64,000 nt of DNA, taken from NCBI RefSeq assembly GCF_020037015.1, contig NZ_JAIQDE010000033.1:1-64000 (forward strand), given 5' to 3'. A program made the position numbers and the translations under genes. Below the pieces are notes generated by a model, which had not been told where the DNA came from, did not search any database, and saw only the letters and a list, made by a program, of their open reading frames with translations. This document shows, piece after piece, positions 1 to 26,531 of this stretch. Numbering within the stretch: the first letter of the stretch is position 1; each line of letters begins with the position of its first letter. Source of the DNA: Corallococcus sp. AS-1-6 (GTDB lineage: Bacteria > Myxococcota > Myxococcia > Myxococcales > Myxococcaceae).

Positions 1-17820
<17,820 letters not shown>

Positions 17821-17830
17821 GAGATGGGGC

Positions 17831-19639
17831 TCAGTCGTGGCCAGGGGACTGGCGTTCGGGGCCGGCCTGGAGCGTGCTCAGGCTTCCGGAGAGGAAGCCC
17901 TGGCGGCACGCCCGCCGTTGCAGCTTGCCGCTGGAGGTCTTGGGCAGGGTCCCCGGGCGCAGCAGCAGCACCTGGTGGACCTGGACTTCATGGGCGTCGG
18001 CGACGGCCTTGCGCACCGCCCGCACGATGTCGTCCAGCCGCTCCTCCGCGTCCGGGGTCGTGGAGGCCCGGACGCCCGGCGCGTGCCGGTCCAGCTCCGC
18101 CGCGACGAACAGCCGCTCCTCGCCGTCCACGTCCACCGGGAACGCCGCGCACGCGCCCTGGCGCACGGAGGGGTGGCTGCGCTCGACGGTCTCCTCGATG
18201 TCCTGGGGATAGTGATTGCGCCCGTGGAGGATGATGAGGTCCTTGAGCCGCCCGGTGACGAACACGGTCTGGTCCCGCAGGAAGCCCAGGTCGCCGGTGC
18301 GCAGGAAGGGGCCCGCCTCCGGCTCCCCGGCGAGCCGCGCCTGGAACGCGTGGGCGGTCTGCTCGGGCTCCTCCCAGTAGCCCTGCGCGACGCTGGGGCC
18401 GCGCACCCAGAGCTCTCCCACCCGCTCCGGGCCACAGGGGCGCCGGGTCTCCGGATCCACGGCGACGACGGTGAGGTCGGCCGGGGGCGTGCCGCAGCCC
18501 ACGAGCCAGCGTGAGTCGTCCCCCGCCTCCGTGGCGTCGATGACCTCGTGGCGCTCCAGCGCCGCGGCCCGCACGCGGGCGTACACCGGCCCGGTGGCGG
18601 ACTGTCCGCCGCTGACCTTGAGCGTCGCCTCGGCCAGCCCGTAGCAGGGGTAGAAGGCGCCGCGGCGGAACCCGGCGGCCGCGAACGCATCGGCGAAGCG
18701 CTCCAGGGTGTCCCGCCGCACGGGCTCCGCGCCGTTGTAGGCCACGCGCCAGCGCGACAGGTCCAGCGCCGCGCGCTGCTCGGGCGGGATGCGGCTGACG
18801 CAGAGCTCGTAGGCGAAGTTGGGGCCGCCGCTGTGGGTGGCGCGGTAGCGCGACAGGGCCTGGAGCCACCGCAGCGGGTGTTGCAGGAAGGCCAGCGGGG
18901 CCATGCCGTGGCTCACGAAGCCGCCGTAGAGCGGCTGCAGGATGCCGTCGATGAGCCCCATGTCGTGGAAGGCGGGCAGCCACGTCACCGCGACGCTGTC
19001 CTCGGTGTGCCCGAAGCCCGCGTGGATGGCCTCCAGGTTGTGCAGCAGGTTGCGGTGGCTCACCCTCACGCCCTTGGGCGCGGAGGTGGAGCCGGAGGTG
19101 TACTGGAGGAAGGCGAGCGATTCGCCGGAGACCGCGGGCGGCACCCAGGCCGACTCCGCCCCGGCGGGCAGCACGTCCGTGGCGCACCAGCGCGACACCG
19201 GGAGCTCGGGCGCGCGCGGGCGCAGGAACTGTTCGATCTCCCGCGAGGTCAGCACCACCGACGGCCGGGCGCTCGCCGCGATGGACAGCAGGCGCGGCAG
19301 CGTCCGCTTCAGGTTGCCTCGGCCGGGCGTGTACGCCGGCACGGCGATGAGGCCCGCGTACAGACACCCCATGAAGGCGGCGATGAAGTCCAACCCCGGA
19401 GGCTGGAGCAGCAGCGCGCGCTCCCCCACGGCGCTTCCCTGTTGCAGCACCGCGGCGATGGCCCGCGCCCGCTGGTCCAACTGCCCGAACGTCAGTGAGG
19501 CGTCTTCACGCTCTCCGTCCCGGAGGAAGGTGTGGACGACGCGGTCCGGCTGGCTCGCGGCCCGCAGGCGTCCGAGTTCAATCAGTGTCGCGGGCTGCTC
19601 GTCGGTGAAATGCGGAGGACGGACGCGAGTGGTTTCCAT
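17831..19639 (-). CDS. Fatty acyl-AMP ligase (FAAL)
   Basis: This 602-aa enzyme activates a long-chain fatty acid as acyl-AMP and transfers it to an ACP, here surely the N-terminal ACP of the PKS-NRPS encoded 10 bases downstream. FAAL hallmarks are FLQYTSGSTSAPKGV, AVTWLPAFHDMGLIDG, PNFAYELCV and the C-terminal FLRTGDLGFL and RLKDLIILHGRNHYPQDIE, the FadD32/CmaA-like set with AMP-binding elements in order. The frame stays open further upstream to 20611, but that part is antisense to the neighbouring hydroxylase. I place the start at ATG 19639 (METTRVRPPH), where similarity should begin. No strong ribosome site precedes it, and ATG 19693 is an alternative. Starter chain length cannot be read from sequence. 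Confidence 0.93.
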   Translation of the reverse strand: METTRVRPPHFTDEQPATLIELGRLRAASQPDRVVHTFLRDGEREDASLTFGQLDQRARAIAAVLQQGSAVGERALLLQPPGLDFIAAFMGCLYAGLIAVPAYTPGRGNLKRTLPRLLSIAASARPSVVLTSREIEQFLRPRAPELPVSRWCATDVLPAGAESAWVPPAVSGESLAFLQYTSGSTSAPKGVRVSHRNLLHNLEAIHAGFGHTEDSVAVTWLPAFHDMGLIDGILQPLYGGFVSHGMAPLAFLQHPLRWLQALSRYRATHSGGPNFAYELCVSRIPPEQRAALDLSRWRVAYNGAEPVRRDTLERFADAFAAAGFRRGAFYPCYGLAEATLKVSGGQSATGPVYARVRAAALERHEVIDATEAGDDSRWLVGCGTPPADLTVVAVDPETRRPCGPERVGELWVRGPSVAQGYWEEPEQTAHAFQARLAGEPEAGPFLRTGDLGFLRDQTVFVTGRLKDLIILHGRNHYPQDIEETVERSHPSVRQGACAAFPVDVDGEERLFVAAELDRHAPGVRASTTPDAEERLDDIVRAVRKAVADAHEVQVHQVLLLRPGTLPKTSSGKLQRRACRQGFLSGSLSTLQAGPERQSPGHD

Positions 19640-19819
19640 GGACGGACGTTCAAGACGTTCTGGGAGGAATTCAGTCCGGGGCGTGGGAGGCATTTGGAGT
19701 CGCCGCCTGGAATCCGGCCAATATGTCATATCGAGTTGTGTCCAGGTAAGGGGGCTTTCCCAGGAGAGGAATGGTGATAGTTTCCAGCCGCGAATCCGCC
19801 CTCGCGAGGACGACCGTCC
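19640..19819. promoter_or_regulatory. Divergent intergenic region of the lipopeptide locus
   Basis: These 180 bases separate the minus-strand FAAL/PKS-NRPS from the plus-strand tailoring genes, so promoters for both must lie here. The middle (about 19715-19745) is visibly AT-richer than its surroundings. I could not find a convincing -35/-10 pair with 16-18 base spacing in either direction. Confidence 0.45.
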
Positions 19820-20728
19820 GTGCAGTTTCCACAGATTGAACGCCGAGCAGGCCTGAGCGACCACGCCTTCGTCCGGGACTACCTCCGCCAGCGCAGGCCG
19901 GTGGTGGTCACGGACGCGATGCGCGACTGGGCCGCCCTGGGGAAGTGGACGCCCGACTACCTGAAGGGGTTGCTGGGGGACATGACCGTGTGCTTGCAGG
20001 GGGGCGGCTTCCAGGAGACGCGCCGGATGCGTTTCGCGGACTACGTCGACCTGCTGCCACGCTTTGAGTCCGGCGACGTGCCCGCGGGCGGGGAGGTGCC
20101 CTACCTGCGCTGGTCGGACGAGGACGGCGGGTTCACGGACGCGCTGTTCCGGTGCGTCCGGGATGACTGGGCGCGCCCCTCCTTCCTCCCCGCGCGCTTC
20201 TACCTGCACCCGCACGTGCTGCGCTCGGATCCCACGACGCTGCGCCATCCGGCGTCCGGCATCTACGTCTCCCCGAAGGGGGCGGTGACGAAGCTGCACG
20301 CGGACTCCGGGCTGACGAACGCCGTGCTGTGCCAGGTGCATGGCCGCAAGCAGTGCTTCCTCATCTCCCCGGATCAGGCGCCCCTCTTCCCGGACCTGAA
20401 GTCCCGCACGCCGGAGCGGTGGGACTCGCCACGGCTGCGGGAGGCCTACGCGGGCGCGCGCGTGGTGGAGACCGTCCTCGAACCGGGCGACATCCTGTTC
20501 ATCCCGGGCTGCTGGCTGCATGAGGTGTACACGCTGAGCGCCAGCGTCTCGCTCACCTACAACTTCGCCCACGTCACGGAGGCGGCCCGGTACATGCCCT
20601 TCGCGGTGCATTACGTCGCGTCGGAGGCGGCGCGGCAGCTCTCCCCGCCCGCGCTGCGGCGGCCCGTGCTGCGGCTGCTGGAGGGGTACGCGCGGCTCGG
20701 GCGGAGGCTGAACCTCGAGGGCTTCTGA
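19820..20728 (+). CDS. JmjC/cupin_8-like Fe(II)/2-oxoglutarate hydroxylase
   Basis: This 302-aa protein has the cupin-like JmjC fold seen in protein, peptide and amino-acid hydroxylases. The metal triad is His160 and Asp162 in TKLHADSGLTN and His234 in FIPGCWLHEVY. Lys177 (HGRKQCFLI) is the expected 2-oxoglutarate anchor, and EPGDILFIP is the usual strand before the last His. The start is GTG 19820. It is the first gene diverging from the synthetase, so hydroxylation of a carrier-bound residue or of the finished lipopeptide is the likely role. That role is inferred from position. A protein substrate is the alternative. Confidence 0.85.
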   Translation: MQFPQIERRAGLSDHAFVRDYLRQRRPVVVTDAMRDWAALGKWTPDYLKGLLGDMTVCLQGGGFQETRRMRFADYVDLLPRFESGDVPAGGEVPYLRWSDEDGGFTDALFRCVRDDWARPSFLPARFYLHPHVLRSDPTTLRHPASGIYVSPKGAVTKLHADSGLTNAVLCQVHGRKQCFLISPDQAPLFPDLKSRTPERWDSPRLREAYAGARVVETVLEPGDILFIPGCWLHEVYTLSASVSLTYNFAHVTEAARYMPFAVHYVASEAARQLSPPALRRPVLRLLEGYARLGRRLNLEGF

Positions 20729-20737
20729 CGCGCGGGA

Positions 20738-20752
20738 GGGAGCGGTGCTCCC
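20738..20752 (+). terminator. Short perfect hairpin before the exporter gene
   Basis: GGGAGC-GGT-GCTCCC forms a 6-bp stem with a 3-base loop between the hydroxylase stop and the exporter start. There is no T-tract, so it is more likely a processing or attenuation element than a full terminator, and it may be chance in GC-rich DNA. Confidence 0.3.
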
Positions 20753-20776
20753 GACCGGGCGCGGCCCGCCAACGCC

Positions 20777-22150
20777 ATGCAGGGACCGATGACGCCATCC
20801 GGAGCCGCCGACAGGATGGAGGGCGGCGTACGCGTCTGGTCACGGCCCTTCCTGCTGTTCTGGCTGGGCCAGACGGTGACGCAGGCGGGGTCCGCCCTGA
20901 CGCGCTTCTCCCTGGGCGTCTGGGTCTTCCAGCGCACCGGGTCGGCTTCCCAGTTCGGCCTCATCGTGCTGTTCGGCTCGCTGCCGGCGGTGCTCGTCAT
21001 GCCCTTCACGGGCGCGCTGGTGGACCGGATGGACCGCCGCCGGGCGCTCATCCTCAGTGACGTGGGCGCCACGCTCTGCACCCTGGCGCTCGTGGCGCTG
21101 CTGTTCGTGGGGCGGCTGGACACCTGGCACATCTGGCTCATCGTCGCGGCCAACTCGCTGTGCGGTTCGCTGGGACAGCCGGCGCACTTCGCGCTCGTCA
21201 CGCAGCTCGTCGCCCGGCAGGAGGCGGCGCGCGCGGACGGGATGTTGCAGATCAGCGACGCCCTCTGTGGGCTGGCGGCCCCCATCGTGGCCGGGCTGCT
21301 GGTGTCGACGGTGGGGTTGACGGGCGTGGTGGTCATCGACCTGGTGACCGCGCTGTTCGGGCTGTCCACGCTGGCCCGGCTGCGCGTCCCCCCGCGCCTC
21401 TTCGCGGGCGCGGAGGCGCCGCGCCAGGGCCTGCTGCGCGAGGCGGCGGAGGGCTGGGTGTACCTGCGTCAGCGGACCGGCCTGTTCGGCGTGCTGCTCG
21501 TCTGGGCCGCCCTCAGCTTCATCGTGGAGCTGGTGACGCTGGGCGTCTCTCCGCTGGTGCTGTCGTTCGCGAGCCCCGTGGCGCTCGGCTCGACGCTCGC
21601 GGCCGGGGGCGCGGGCATCCTGACGGGCGCGCTGCTGATGAGCGCCTGGGGGGGCCCCCGGCGGCTGGTGGACGGCCTGCTGGGCGCTGCCTTCGTCGGG
21701 GGGCTCGCCATCAGCGCCATCGGGCTGTGGCGCTCGGTGCCGTGGATTGCTGGCGGCCTGTTCGTCAGCGGCCTGTGCCTGTCGTGGCTCTCCACCTGCG
21801 TGCAGGCCCTCTGGGCGCGGTGCGTCGCGCCCGGGGTTCGGGGCCGCGTGTACTCCGTGCGGGCCGTCATCCAGGGGCTCTGCGTGCCGGTGTGCGCGCT
21901 GCTCGCGGGCCCCCTGTCGGAGGGCGTCCTGCAGGGGCTGTGGCTGGGCGGCGGGCCCGGGGGACTGGGCCGGCTGCTGGGCGCGGGGCCGGGCCGGGGA
22001 TTGTCATTGCTGTTCGTGCTGGGCGGCGTCTGCGCAATGGCAGTGGCGGTGACGGCCCTGCTCCATCCGCGCGTGCGGGCCGTGGAACTTGAAACCGGAT
22101 TGCCAATGACAGACGGGCAGTCCCTTGGACATGGTAAAGGAAACCCATGA
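20777..22150 (+). CDS. MFS transporter, EntS-like (putative lipopeptide exporter)
   Basis: This 457-aa membrane protein has about twelve hydrophobic segments and the MFS loop motif GALVDRMDRRRAL after the second helix. The order of segments and the mid-protein loop match the MFS_3/EntS group that exports siderophores and other natural products. It lies between two tailoring genes and its stop overlaps the next start (ATGA, 22147-22150), so it belongs to the same transcription unit. Export, or self-protection against, the adjacent lipopeptide is the natural reading. The start used is ATG 20777, with ATG 20789 as an alternative. Confidence 0.88.
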   Translation: MQGPMTPSGAADRMEGGVRVWSRPFLLFWLGQTVTQAGSALTRFSLGVWVFQRTGSASQFGLIVLFGSLPAVLVMPFTGALVDRMDRRRALILSDVGATLCTLALVALLFVGRLDTWHIWLIVAANSLCGSLGQPAHFALVTQLVARQEAARADGMLQISDALCGLAAPIVAGLLVSTVGLTGVVVIDLVTALFGLSTLARLRVPPRLFAGAEAPRQGLLREAAEGWVYLRQRTGLFGVLLVWAALSFIVELVTLGVSPLVLSFASPVALGSTLAAGGAGILTGALLMSAWGGPRRLVDGLLGAAFVGGLAISAIGLWRSVPWIAGGLFVSGLCLSWLSTCVQALWARCVAPGVRGRVYSVRAVIQGLCVPVCALLAGPLSEGVLQGLWLGGGPGGLGRLLGAGPGRGLSLLFVLGGVCAMAVAVTALLHPRVRAVELETGLPMTDGQSLGHGKGNP

Positions 22151-22878
22151 CGCAGACCCTCCCTGTTGTCGAAGTCGCCAGCGATGGCGTCGAGTTTGGC
22201 GCGGCCTGGTGGAAGACGATGCTCTGCTCCGCGCTGCCCGTGGACACGGGGCCCCGGGGGCTCATCTACGCGGGAGCGCACATCGGTGAGCACGTGCCGC
22301 TCTTCTCGGCCGGCGGCTTCAAGCCCATCCTCGCCATCGAGCCGAACCCGGTCGCCTTCGCCCAGTTGCGGCAGGTGGCGCCCCGGTTCGAGGGGGTGGA
22401 GTGCGTGAACGTGGCGGTGGGGGACCGCGATGGCACGACGCCGTACTTCGCGGTGAGCGACGTGCCGACGCTGAACTCCACGCTGGAGCCGGACCGGGAC
22501 TACTGGCTCAAGGTGGCCGGCCCGGAGCTGGTGGACCGCCACCCGGTGCAGCGCAGCGAGGTGCCGGCCGCGCGGCTGGACACGCTGCTCGCGGGCAAGG
22601 CGGAGGCGTTCAACACGCTCTACATCAACACCCAGGGCTCCGAATTGAAGGTGCTCCAGGGGGCCCGGCAGATCCTCCCCCACATCGAAGCCATCTTCAC
22701 CGAGGTGAACTTCGTGCGCCGCTACGACGGCTGCGCCACCTTCGACGAGGTGGATGCCTACCTGAAGGCCGCGGGGTTCGGGCTCATCTACCTGTGGCGC
22801 TACCAGGACGGGCGCTACACCCACGGTGAGGCCATCTATTCGCGCGCCGCGGCGCAAGCGTTCAAGGAATACGCCTGA
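22147..22878 (+). CDS. FkbM-family SAM-dependent methyltransferase
   Basis: This 243-aa FkbM-type enzyme shows a motif I variant (LIYAGAHIGEHVPLF), LAIEPNPVAF, VNVAVGDRDG and LYINTQGSELKVLQG, which corresponds to the conserved VEGxExxVLxG region. FkbM enzymes usually O-methylate hydroxyl groups on natural products or sugars. The start overlaps the exporter stop by four bases. In this operon it could methylate a hydroxyl made by one of the two neighbouring hydroxylases, or the serine side chain. The motif I is slightly unusual (YAGAHIG instead of DVGANIG), but the fold signature is clear. Confidence 0.85.
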   Translation: MTQTLPVVEVASDGVEFGAAWWKTMLCSALPVDTGPRGLIYAGAHIGEHVPLFSAGGFKPILAIEPNPVAFAQLRQVAPRFEGVECVNVAVGDRDGTTPYFAVSDVPTLNSTLEPDRDYWLKVAGPELVDRHPVQRSEVPAARLDTLLAGKAEAFNTLYINTQGSELKVLQGARQILPHIEAIFTEVNFVRRYDGCATFDEVDAYLKAAGFGLIYLWRYQDGRYTHGEAIYSRAAAQAFKEYA

Positions 22879-22933
22879 GCATCCGTTCGCGGGGCGTGCC
22901 TGGAAGCGGCGCCCCCTTCGAGGAAGGACGTCC

Positions 22934-23761
22934 ATGCATCAGCCATTCGTGTCCGAGTCGCAGTTCGAGGCCATCCAGCAATTGCTGACCGAGGCGCGGG
23001 GGCGGTTCGCCCCGTCCGAGCTGGAGCGCTTCGAGCAGGCCCTGCTGGGCGCCGCGGGCGTGGTGCCCCGTCCCCAGCTCGCTCCGTTGCAGGATCCGGC
23101 GTTCTATTTCCCGGGGCTGACGGCGCGGCCCTGGCATGAGGCGTCCCGCTATCCCGCCGTCGCCGCCACCGTGGAGCTGCTGGAGTCGGCCGCGGCCGGG
23201 GTCCGGGAGGAGCTGCTGGCGGTGCTGGAGACGCGGCAGGGCTTCCAGCGCTTCCCGGAGGGAAACGAGGAGCGCGCGGACTGGAACGTCGTCTATCTCA
23301 AGGGCAACTCCCGCAAGGTGCTCCAGAATCGCGAGCTGTTCCCCAGGACGGCGCGGCTGGTGGATGCGATTCCGCGCTCCGGCGCGGGGAGCATGGCCAT
23401 GCTGTCGGCGGTGAACCCGGGAGGGCACATCGAGCCGCACTGCGGGCCGATGAACGTCCGGCTGACGGTGCACCTGGGCCTCGTCATCCCGCCGGACTGC
23501 CGCTTCCGCGTGGGCTCGGAGTCGCGGACGTGGCAGCCCGGCCGGTGCCTCGTGTTCGACGAGAGCTTCGAGCACGAGGTCTGGAACGACAGCACGCAGA
23601 CGCGCTTCGTGCTGCTGGCGGACCTGTGGCATCCGGAGCTCACCGACGTGGAGATCGAGCTGCTGGAGCGCTGCGATGTCATCCTCGGCAAGAGCGGGGC
23701 GGTGGATCAGATGGTGGACGCGGCGCAGGGCCGGCTCGACGGGCAGAAGTGGTGGGCGTAG
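22934..23761 (+). CDS. Aspartyl/asparaginyl beta-hydroxylase family dioxygenase
   Basis: This 275-aa protein carries the family core: GGHIEPHCGPMNVRLTVHL (metal His169), FDESFEHEVWNDS (His214) and the 2-oxoglutarate-binding Arg224. These enzymes need only two histidines for Fe(II). In secondary metabolism they beta-hydroxylate Asp, Asn or His on carrier proteins. I start it at ATG 22934, after AGGAAGG at good spacing. Together with the JmjC-like gene it gives the lipopeptide locus two hydroxylases. None of the three A domains I can read selects Asp or Asn, so the target may be the unassigned residue or one added beyond the window. Confidence 0.9.
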   Translation: MHQPFVSESQFEAIQQLLTEARGRFAPSELERFEQALLGAAGVVPRPQLAPLQDPAFYFPGLTARPWHEASRYPAVAATVELLESAAAGVREELLAVLETRQGFQRFPEGNEERADWNVVYLKGNSRKVLQNRELFPRTARLVDAIPRSGAGSMAMLSAVNPGGHIEPHCGPMNVRLTVHLGLVIPPDCRFRVGSESRTWQPGRCLVFDESFEHEVWNDSTQTRFVLLADLWHPELTDVEIELLERCDVILGKSGAVDQMVDAAQGRLDGQKWWA

Positions 23762-24648
23762 TGGCCGGGCCCGGAGGATCGGAGGCGGGGACGGCGCGCC
23801 GGGGCGTGGCGCTCTTTCTCGGCGTGCTGGGGCTGCTCCTGGCCGCGTGCATGGCGGCGCTGCTGCGCACGCAGGGGCTGTTGGAGGAGCATCTCGGCCT
23901 GGCCCTGGCGTTCATGTGGACGCCGGCCGTGGCGTCGGTCGTGGCCCGGCTGGCCCTGCGCGAGGGCTTCCAGGACGTGTCGTTCCGCCTGGGCGGCGCG
24001 CAAGGACGCCGGGCCGTGCTGGTGGCGTGGCTGCTGCCGGCGCTGGCCTCGGGGCTCGCCTATGGCGTGGCGTGGGGGGCCGGGCTGGTGGCCTTCTCAC
24101 CGCCGACGCTCCGCGACTTCGGATTGGAGGGGCTCCCCCCACTGGCCCGGTTCGGCGTGCTGCTCGCCATCAACCTCACCGGGGGACTGCTCATCTCGGC
24201 GGTGACCGCGACGGGGGAGGAGCTGGGCTGGCGCGGCTACCTGCTGACGCGGCTGATGGCGGCGGGGGTGCGCTACCCGGTGCTGTGGAGCGGGCTCATC
24301 TGGTGGGCCTGGCACCTGCCGCTCCTGGTGAGCGGTCGCTACCGGGTGGGGCCGGAGCCCTGGCTGTCGCCGGTGTTGTTCCTGATCCCCATCCTGGCGG
24401 CGTCCTACGTGATGGCGCGGCTGCGTCTCACCACCGGGAGCGTCTGGCCGGCCGTCATGCTGCACTCCAGCTCCAACGCGGTGGTGCAGGCCGCGTTCGA
24501 CGCTTCGTCGAGCGATGCCTCGCTCTGGGTGGGCGAGTCCGGCCTCCTGGTCTGCCTGACGAGCCTCCTGGGCGCGGCGCTCATCGCGCGGTGGTGGGCG
24601 CCGCGGCAACCGGCGGGCGTCACACCGCGTCCCGCGCCTGGACCCTGA
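23761..24648 (+). CDS. CPBP-family (Rce1-like) intramembrane metalloprotease
   Basis: This 295-aa multi-pass membrane protein has the three CPBP motifs: ATGEELGWRGYLLTRL (EExxxR), IWWAWHLPLL (WxxWHxP-type) and VMLHSSSNAV (HxxxN). GTG 23761 shares one base with the preceding TAG stop, so it is translationally coupled to the hydroxylase. CPBP proteins process prenylated proteins in eukaryotes, and in bacteria they often give immunity to, or maturation of, peptide antibiotics. Self-protection against the lipopeptide is a reasonable but unproven role. Confidence 0.85.
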   Translation: MAGPGGSEAGTARRGVALFLGVLGLLLAACMAALLRTQGLLEEHLGLALAFMWTPAVASVVARLALREGFQDVSFRLGGAQGRRAVLVAWLLPALASGLAYGVAWGAGLVAFSPPTLRDFGLEGLPPLARFGVLLAINLTGGLLISAVTATGEELGWRGYLLTRLMAAGVRYPVLWSGLIWWAWHLPLLVSGRYRVGPEPWLSPVLFLIPILAASYVMARLRLTTGSVWPAVMLHSSSNAVVQAAFDASSSDASLWVGESGLLVCLTSLLGAALIARWWAPRQPAGVTPRPAPGP

Positions 24649-24735
24649 GCCCGCATCCCTCGGCGCTCCGAATTCATTTATCACCGGCGCCGGGGTCCAT
24701 TATCAGGTGGGGCGCACCCTTCATCCCAGACTGGT

Positions 24736-26511
24736 ATGCGCCCAATCGTGCTTCGTTCCCCGGGTCCTGACCGCCGCTCACTGTTCCACCTCCGAAGCCT
24801 TCCGGCGCTCGTGCTGGTGGTGGCCGCCTTGATGGCGGGCGCCTGCGGCTCGTCGGAAGCGCCCGTGGACCCCTCTCCGACGCCGCCTCGTGACGCGGGG
24901 GTGGACGCGGGGACGGGAACCTCGGATGGCGGCTCGGACGCGGGGACGCAGGAGCAGGACGCTGGCACCGGGGAGCCGGATGCAGGGGGGCCGCCTCCCG
25001 CGTTCACCCTGTCGACGGCCTCCGAGCAGACGGTGCGTTTCAATCCTTCGACTTCGACCGCGTTCGCGGTCCAGGTCGACCGGGATGCGGCCTTCACTGG
25101 AGCAGTCTCGCTCTCGGTGGAGGGGCTGCCTCCCCACGTGCGCACCACCCAGGTGCTGCCGGTGATCATCCCCGAGGGAGCGACCTCGACGCCGCTGGGC
25201 TACATCCCGGACGAGTTCGCGGCCTATGGCCGGTTCTCCCTCAAGCTCGTGGGGGAGGGGGGCGGCACGCGTGTGGAATTCCCCGTCACGCTGGAGGTGC
25301 AGCCCGGATCGGCCGCGCTGGACAGTGCCTTTGGAACGGAAGGCGTGGCGACGGTGGAGCTCGGCCTTCCCGCGGTGAAGATCAACGGCATGGCCGAGCA
25401 GGCGGACGGCAAGTGGATCCTCGTGGGGTCCACCGGTGCCACGGGCCAGCGGGACGTGCTGGTGGCGCGGCTGCTCGCGGATGGGACGCCGGACGCCACG
25501 TTCGGCACGCAGGGCGTGGTGGTCAGCGACATCTGCGGTGGCGATGACTACGTGGACGCCGTCGCCATGCAGTCGGATGGCCGCATCGTCGTCGCGGGTG
25601 GGGCCATCGCCGGCACGAACACCTGCTCGGGGACGAAGTATCAGAGCGTGCTGCTGGCGAGGTTCACGTCGGCAGGCGTCCTGGACACCACGTTCGGTGG
25701 CACGGGCGTGCGCACGCTCCAGATCTCCACGGGCATCTCCACCCTGCACGCGGTCACCGCGGACGCCAACGGCAACATCGTCGGCGCGGGCACCGTGGAG
25801 AACGACGGCCTGGACCTGCTGGTGGTCCGCCTGACACCGGCCGGGGTCCCGGACACGACCTTCAGCGCGGACGGCGTGGCGAGCATGGACGTGGGCCGCG
25901 AGGATGACGGCCTGTGCGTCGCAGCCGAGCCCGACGGCAAGGTCGTGGTGGCGGGGACCTCCACGGGGAGCCTGGACACGCTGGTCGTGCGCCGCTTCAA
26001 CGCCAACGGCACCGCGGACAACAGCTTCCGCTACCTGGCGGCGTTCAGCTCGCCGGACCTCACGCCGCGAACGCTGCGGCGGCTGCCGAACGGGAGCTGG
26101 TTGGTGGGCGGGAAGGCGGTGTTCTCCGACGGCGACACCCAGGCCATGGTGGCGCGGCTGACCGCGAGCGCGGGACAGGACACGTCCTTCGGCCGCGAGG
26201 GCTACACCTACTTCACGGCGGGATTCACGGGCGTGCGGGACACGGCCGTGGGCACGGGCGTGCTGGCGGATGGAACCCTCGCGGTCGCCACCTGGAGTCA
26301 GGACGCGAAGGGCGCATCCGGAGTGGGAGTCGTCCACCTGTCCCCGAACGGCGCGAGCATCCTCCGCTCGCACCGGACGGACCTGCCCGGTGACGAGCAG
26401 CCCACGGCCGCGCTGCTGGACGCGCAGGGCTATCTGCGCGTCACCGGGACGCGAATCCCGGCGGGCAAGAGCGAAGCCGTGCCTTTCGTGACGCGCTTCC
26501 ACCCGTACTGA
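24736..26511 (+). CDS. Delta-60-repeat lipoprotein
   Basis: This 591-aa lipoprotein has a long N-region, a hydrophobic stretch and a lipobox ending LMAGAC. A Pro/Asp/Gly/Thr-rich linker (about residues 42-88) follows. The bulk consists of repeated blades such as VLVARLLADGTPDATFG, LARFTSAGVLDTTFG and VVRRFNANGTADNSF, the delta-60 repeat pattern of beta-propeller-like secreted proteins. It is probably anchored in the outer membrane or exposed on the surface, a common type in myxobacteria. It has its own 87-base upstream gap and shows no functional tie to the lipopeptide genes. The next gene converges on it 20 bases away. Confidence 0.87.
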   Translation: MRPIVLRSPGPDRRSLFHLRSLPALVLVVAALMAGACGSSEAPVDPSPTPPRDAGVDAGTGTSDGGSDAGTQEQDAGTGEPDAGGPPPAFTLSTASEQTVRFNPSTSTAFAVQVDRDAAFTGAVSLSVEGLPPHVRTTQVLPVIIPEGATSTPLGYIPDEFAAYGRFSLKLVGEGGGTRVEFPVTLEVQPGSAALDSAFGTEGVATVELGLPAVKINGMAEQADGKWILVGSTGATGQRDVLVARLLADGTPDATFGTQGVVVSDICGGDDYVDAVAMQSDGRIVVAGGAIAGTNTCSGTKYQSVLLARFTSAGVLDTTFGGTGVRTLQISTGISTLHAVTADANGNIVGAGTVENDGLDLLVVRLTPAGVPDTTFSADGVASMDVGREDDGLCVAAEPDGKVVVAGTSTGSLDTLVVRRFNANGTADNSFRYLAAFSSPDLTPRTLRRLPNGSWLVGGKAVFSDGDTQAMVARLTASAGQDTSFGREGYTYFTAGFTGVRDTAVGTGVLADGTLAVATWSQDAKGASGVGVVHLSPNGASILRSHRTDLPGDEQPTAALLDAQGYLRVTGTRIPAGKSEAVPFVTRFHPY

Positions 26512-26531
26512 CGGCGGAGGTCCGCGGTTCC

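Noticed and set aside
19640-20611. 324-residue N-terminal extension of the FAAL
   Set aside because: It is antisense to the JmjC-like gene and has no FAAL similarity; ATG 19639 is a better start.
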